NCBI GenBank assembly: GCA_934725685.1
Contig: CAKVBX010000051.1
Coordinates: 1-9,111 of the forward strand
Length of the DNA: 9,111 nt
DNA from: an uncultured Bacilli bacterium
GTDB taxonomy: Bacteria > Bacillota_I > Bacilli_A > RFN20 > CAG-288
Direction: 5' to 3'
Part shown: piece by piece, positions 6,419 to 9,111 of the stretch
How positions within the stretch are numbered: the first letter of the stretch is position 1
How the letters are laid out: each line of letters begins with the position of its first letter
Position numbers and translations under genes: made by a program
The notes under the pieces: generated by a model
Told to the model about the DNA's origin: nothing
Databases searched by the model: none
The model's input: the letters and a program-made list of their open reading frames with translations, nothing else

Positions 6419-8023
6419 TTACTTTCTGAAATCGGACTGCCCGGAATGGAAATTAAGATTTTCCTTTTTAAAGCCATAGTAGGTATTGATACTTCCCGGG
6501 ACAGGAAAACCGACATTCCCGATGCTCGTATCCTCAAGATAGACATAGGAATCCTTCCAGATATCGTCCATCGGTTTCTCTTCCCTGATGCTGCTATCCG
6601 CGGTTTTTTTCTCTTTGACGAGGTCACTTACCTCATGGAGATACTGAGCACCTCTTGTCAACGAGGTCATGACATGATAGATTCCGTGATCCGTCAACCT
6701 GTTCTTGATGGCCTTGAGCGTGCCTAAAGCGAGCAACATCCCAGGGAAATAGTCCAAAGGTACTCCATTTAAGTTGACCGGATTCTCCTTACTTCCGTTC
6801 CGGATGGAAAGACCGGTGATGTCCTCCGCTAAAGGTGCCCAGCCGGGGCGTGTATACCAAACACTATCCGAGAAGCAGACGAGCTCGGAGAAGATGACAT
6901 TCGGATTCAGCCGGCGGATTTCCTCATAGCTGAGACCGAAGTGGTCGAAACAGCCTTGCTGATAGGATAATGTGATGACATCCGCTTTCCTGATGAGCTC
7001 CTTGGCTCTCTGAAGTTCCTCTTCCTTATTGAAATCGAGCTGTATAGAATTTTTTCCGCCCCAGCCGTCAAGTTCCAGCATGGCCTGTTCCTGATGGCAG
7101 TAATCCTTTCTTCGGACCATCAGGACATCCGCGCCCAGTTCGGCAAGGAGTCTTGAACAGCAGGGTCCGGCGATGATATGGGTCAGATCCAAAACCTTGA
7201 TTCCGGTCAAAGGTCCTCTTTCCGTATTGGAATCCAAAGAGAAGGCTTCGCCACTTCCTTCGGATTCGATCCTGACAAGCGGCATCGTCATGACCGCTTT
7301 TCCGACTTCGGAGCCTTCCCATTCCTCCCTGGTCTGGATTTTGCATCCGCAGGCTCCACAGTCAAAGGCGAGTTCCTGAAGCTCCTCCGCGGTATACTGT
7401 CTGCACTTTTTGGCAAGCTCCTTTTTATCGAAGGGAAGAGAGAACAGGGTATATTTATCATAGGATTTCTTCATCTTCAGGGCTTTGGAAAGCTTCTCCA
7501 CCTGAGACTGATAATAGACGTGGAAGGAGACCTGACGGTCATCCTTCGCCGTATACTTGAAAAACGATCCGTTAAAGGCATTGTCGACATTGACGGCGGA
7601 TTGATTTCTGCTTTTTGTGAATGCTTTCTCCTGATAATCGCAGAAATAGAGGCGGACAGCCTGGAAGCCGGAATAGGCGAGATCCGTGTGGATCTCCGCT
7701 CCTTCCGTCTTATCCCCTCTCAGGGCCCCGATTTCCAATCCGAGGGACTGGATTGCGGTCAAAGTCGCCGCAATGGCAGCTGTTTGGACGATATTCTCTT
7801 TTTCAAAGAGCTGTTCCACCGCTGGTTTCCTTTTGCTCCGGATGACCGCATCCAACGGGAAAGGAAACGGATTGGGCTTTCTGATATTGGCTTTCAGCGT
7901 TACATATTTGCTTTCATCGGCATAGAAGGTGATATCATGATCTTCCAACTGAAAACGAGTCTTCAGATCATCATAAATGAGGCTGGCATCTTCGGCTTTC
8001 TTCAGGAGTTCTTTTGTAGACAC
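6419..8023 (-). CDS. Family III CoA-transferase-like protein (CaiB/BaiF), two-domain
   Basis: The 534-residue product starts at GTG 8023 (complement), with GAGAGG eight bases upstream. The second half holds the family signature: GPLTGIKVLDLTHIIAGPCC (270-289), LLAELGADVLMVRR (292-305), and RPGWAPLAEDITGL (392-405). The first half resembles a second, diverged CoA-transferase lobe, ending in the EEW-type segment (233-235) common in fused tandem members. Family enzymes move CoA between organic acids using an aspartate that follows RPG[YF]; here that position is Ala396, so activity is doubtful or different. C222, C225 and C227 form a CGACGC cluster. No operon partner is visible: downstream is only the relic at 6130-6363. 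The substrate cannot be told. Confidence 0.88.
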   Translation of the reverse strand: MSTKELLKKAEDASLIYDDLKTRFQLEDHDITFYADESKYVTLKANIRKPNPFPFPLDAVIRSKRKPAVEQLFEKENIVQTAAIAATLTAIQSLGLEIGALRGDKTEGAEIHTDLAYSGFQAVRLYFCDYQEKAFTKSRNQSAVNVDNAFNGSFFKYTAKDDRQVSFHVYYQSQVEKLSKALKMKKSYDKYTLFSLPFDKKELAKKCRQYTAEELQELAFDCGACGCKIQTREEWEGSEVGKAVMTMPLVRIESEGSGEAFSLDSNTERGPLTGIKVLDLTHIIAGPCCSRLLAELGADVLMVRRKDYCHQEQAMLELDGWGGKNSIQLDFNKEEELQRAKELIRKADVITLSYQQGCFDHFGLSYEEIRRLNPNVIFSELVCFSDSVWYTRPGWAPLAEDITGLSIRNGSKENPVNLNGVPLDYFPGMLLALGTLKAIKNRLTDHGIYHVMTSLTRGAQYLHEVSDLVKEKKTADSSIREEKPMDDIWKDSYVYLEDTSIGNVGFPVPGSINTYYGFKKENLNFHSGQSDFRK

Positions 8024-8151
8024 GGGAATATCCTCTCTTTTGTTAAACTATTGTAACGCAAAGAAGATTGGTTTGGTATTGTTTTGTATGTCTGAGGAAG
8101 ATACCATTTGTGCTGATCATCCTTTGTTTTCATAGTACTATATATTTGTAG

Positions 8152-8189
8152 CTCCCCTATAGCACATTACCTCCTATATCCGTGGGGAG
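8152..8189. repeat. Imperfect hairpin next to the 32-bp palindrome
   Basis: CTCCCC (8152-8157) pairs with GGGGAG (8184-8189), and inside it TATAG (8158-8162) pairs with CTATA (8174-8178), leaving an 11-base loop and a five-base bulge. It sits two bases before the palindrome at 8192. On the minus strand it would be in the leader of the CoA-transferase gene if transcription begins at the palindrome, and the loop region then contains AGGAGG just before an eight-codon ATG frame. Confidence 0.5.
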
Positions 8190-8191
8190 TG

Positions 8192-8223
8192 TTGACAATA
8201 GGACTTGCAAGTCCTATTGTCAA
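8192..8223. promoter_or_regulatory. 32-bp perfect palindrome encoding a symmetric two-way promoter
   Basis: The arms are TTGACAATAGGACTTG and CAAGTCCTATTGTCAA, with no loop. Because of the symmetry each strand reads TTGACA, 17 bases, TATTGT: a consensus -35 box and a four-of-six -10 box at ideal spacing. Plus-strand transcription would begin near 8227 toward the IS110 transposase; minus-strand transcription near 8188 toward the CoA-transferase gene. No T tract follows on either strand, so it is not an ordinary terminator. It could also be an operator. Confidence 0.6.
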
Positions 8224-8224
8224 A

Positions 8225-8355
8225 GCAGACGCTGCAGACCATTATTCATTTCCTACGGAAGCCTCGGCTTACCGGAACAAGGAGTTCATGGTTGCAGCCT
8301 TTCTTTAATGGCGATCAGTTGGTTAAGGATATCCATACGCGAGAGGATATACCGA
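8225..8355 (+). ncRNA. Candidate IS110 bridge-RNA region (left-end leader)
   Basis: Known: in the IS110 group the non-coding left end, between element boundary and transposase start, encodes a structured bridge RNA that guides recombination. Here about 130 bases lie between a promoter (8192-8223) and the transposase start at 8356, the expected place and roughly the expected size. I did not fold it and cannot see the element's ends, so this rests on position and family knowledge only. Confidence 0.25.
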
Positions 8356-9111
8356 ATGTTCACTAGAGTACATGGAAAGCGTGTCGCAACGGAGCGGAAC
8401 CTTTCAAGGCCACTCTCGTCCTTCACGATTCCGAATAGGGAATCGGGATACAAAAAGCTTCTCGGCGAGATTGAAAAGACCAAGAAGCTGTTCCCTGATG
8501 ATAAGGTGCGCATAGGACTCGAATCGACGGGAGTCTATTCCGTCGGACTGGCGGAATACCTTGCAAAGTTCTACGGGGTTTCCGTCATCCTCATCAATCC
8601 TGTCCTGACCAGTATGTTCGAGCTCTCCATCCATATCCACCATGCGAAGACGGACAGGACGGATGCTTTAGGCATCTGTAAGTTCTTGGCAGGGAACCAG
8701 GACATTCGTCCATATGCAGTAGTATCATACCACACAAGGCAGCTGAGGGAGCTTTCCCGTGAAAGAAACAAGATCAACAAAAGGATCAACCAGGACGTAA
8801 ACAGGCTCAAAGGGCTTCTTCACATCGCGTTTCCGGAGTTTCTGTCGAAAAAGCACAACACGTTGGGCTTTTTCGAACTCGAATTCCTCAAAAGAAATCC
8901 TACCGCCGAGTCCATAAAGGACATGCAGCCGGAGGATCTAAGGAAGAGCCTGAAGGATGTGAGATTTCTCCGCATCAGCCTGGACAAGGCAAGAAAGCTC
9001 ATCGAAGCCGCAAAGGCATGCGTCGGAAGCAGAAGCCTCTGTGACGGAATCATCATACAGACGACAGCCGAACGCATCGAGCTTTTCCATGACCAGAAGA
9101 AGCGAATCGGC
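8356..9111 (+). mobile_element. IS110-family transposase (DEDD), 3' end outside window
   Basis: The frame is open to the last base: 252 codons are visible, no stop. The RuvC-like DEDD domain is recognised by GLESTGVY (E56), NPVLTSMF and the hallmark KTDRTDALGI (D100, D103), followed by the coiled helical region RQLRELSRERNKINKRINQD. The C-terminal serine-containing domain lies beyond the window. The start chosen is ATG 8356 with GAGAGG nine bases upstream; the same frame stays open further upstream but without family likeness. The family's first catalytic Asp, normally near residues 6-9 in a GIDV-type motif, is not seen; the segment reads MFTRVHGKRVAT, so the element may be inactive or the N-terminus altered. 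Confidence 0.85.

Noticed and set aside
7178..8056. 292-codon plus-strand open frame
   Set aside because: Antisense to the CoA-transferase gene, whose family motifs are clear; composition is that of a reverse-frame shadow.
1..9111. CRISPR array, tRNA or rRNA genes
   Set aside because: No regularly spaced repeats and no recognisable tRNA or rRNA sequence seen on reading.

Overview
The window looks like an accessory region of a low-to-middle GC Bacillota chromosome, perhaps a gut-type anaerobe of the Erysipelotrichia or Clostridia. This rests on protein families and purine-rich GGAGG-type ribosome sites; there is no rRNA or other taxonomic marker, so the placement is inference. TGA is used as a normal stop (for example at the end of the macrodomain gene), so the code is standard.

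Layout: (a) 1-780, mostly minus strand: a 34-bp perfect palindrome at the window edge, a small unrecognised gene with its own promoter and ribosome site, and an HxlR-family regulator broken by a one-base frameshift at its conserved cysteine codon. (b) 890-970: a divergent control region with an inverted repeat and a promoter. (c) 1077-4209, plus strand, intact genes: an FMN-binding split-barrel protein fused to a two-cluster ferredoxin domain, a zinc-type macrodomain ADP-ribosylhydrolase overlapping a class M sirtuin (SirTM), and a 217-aa unrecognised methionine-rich protein. (d) 4321-6048: a palindrome-overlapped promoter followed by a MacB/FtsX-type ABC exporter that is a clear pseudogene, with three frameshifts, one nonsense codon and an apparent loss of a membrane segment. 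(e) 6130-6363: a headless 77-codon reading frame on the minus strand, probably a gene relic. (f) 6419-8023: an intact two-domain family III CoA-transferase-like protein lacking the expected catalytic aspartate. (g) 8152-9111: a structured leader, a perfect 32-bp palindrome that encodes the same promoter on both strands, and an IS110-family transposase running off the window.

The functional heart is the macrodomain/SirTM pair, a reversible protein ADP-ribosylation module. In described SirTM operons this pair sits with a lipoyl-carrier GcvH-L and the ligase LplA2; neither is visible here. Instead the pair is flanked by a flavin/iron-sulfur protein and an unknown conserved-looking protein, so its target may differ or lie elsewhere. 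The surrounding relics (hxlR, exporter, headless frame, IS110) suggest a region with active gene turnover.
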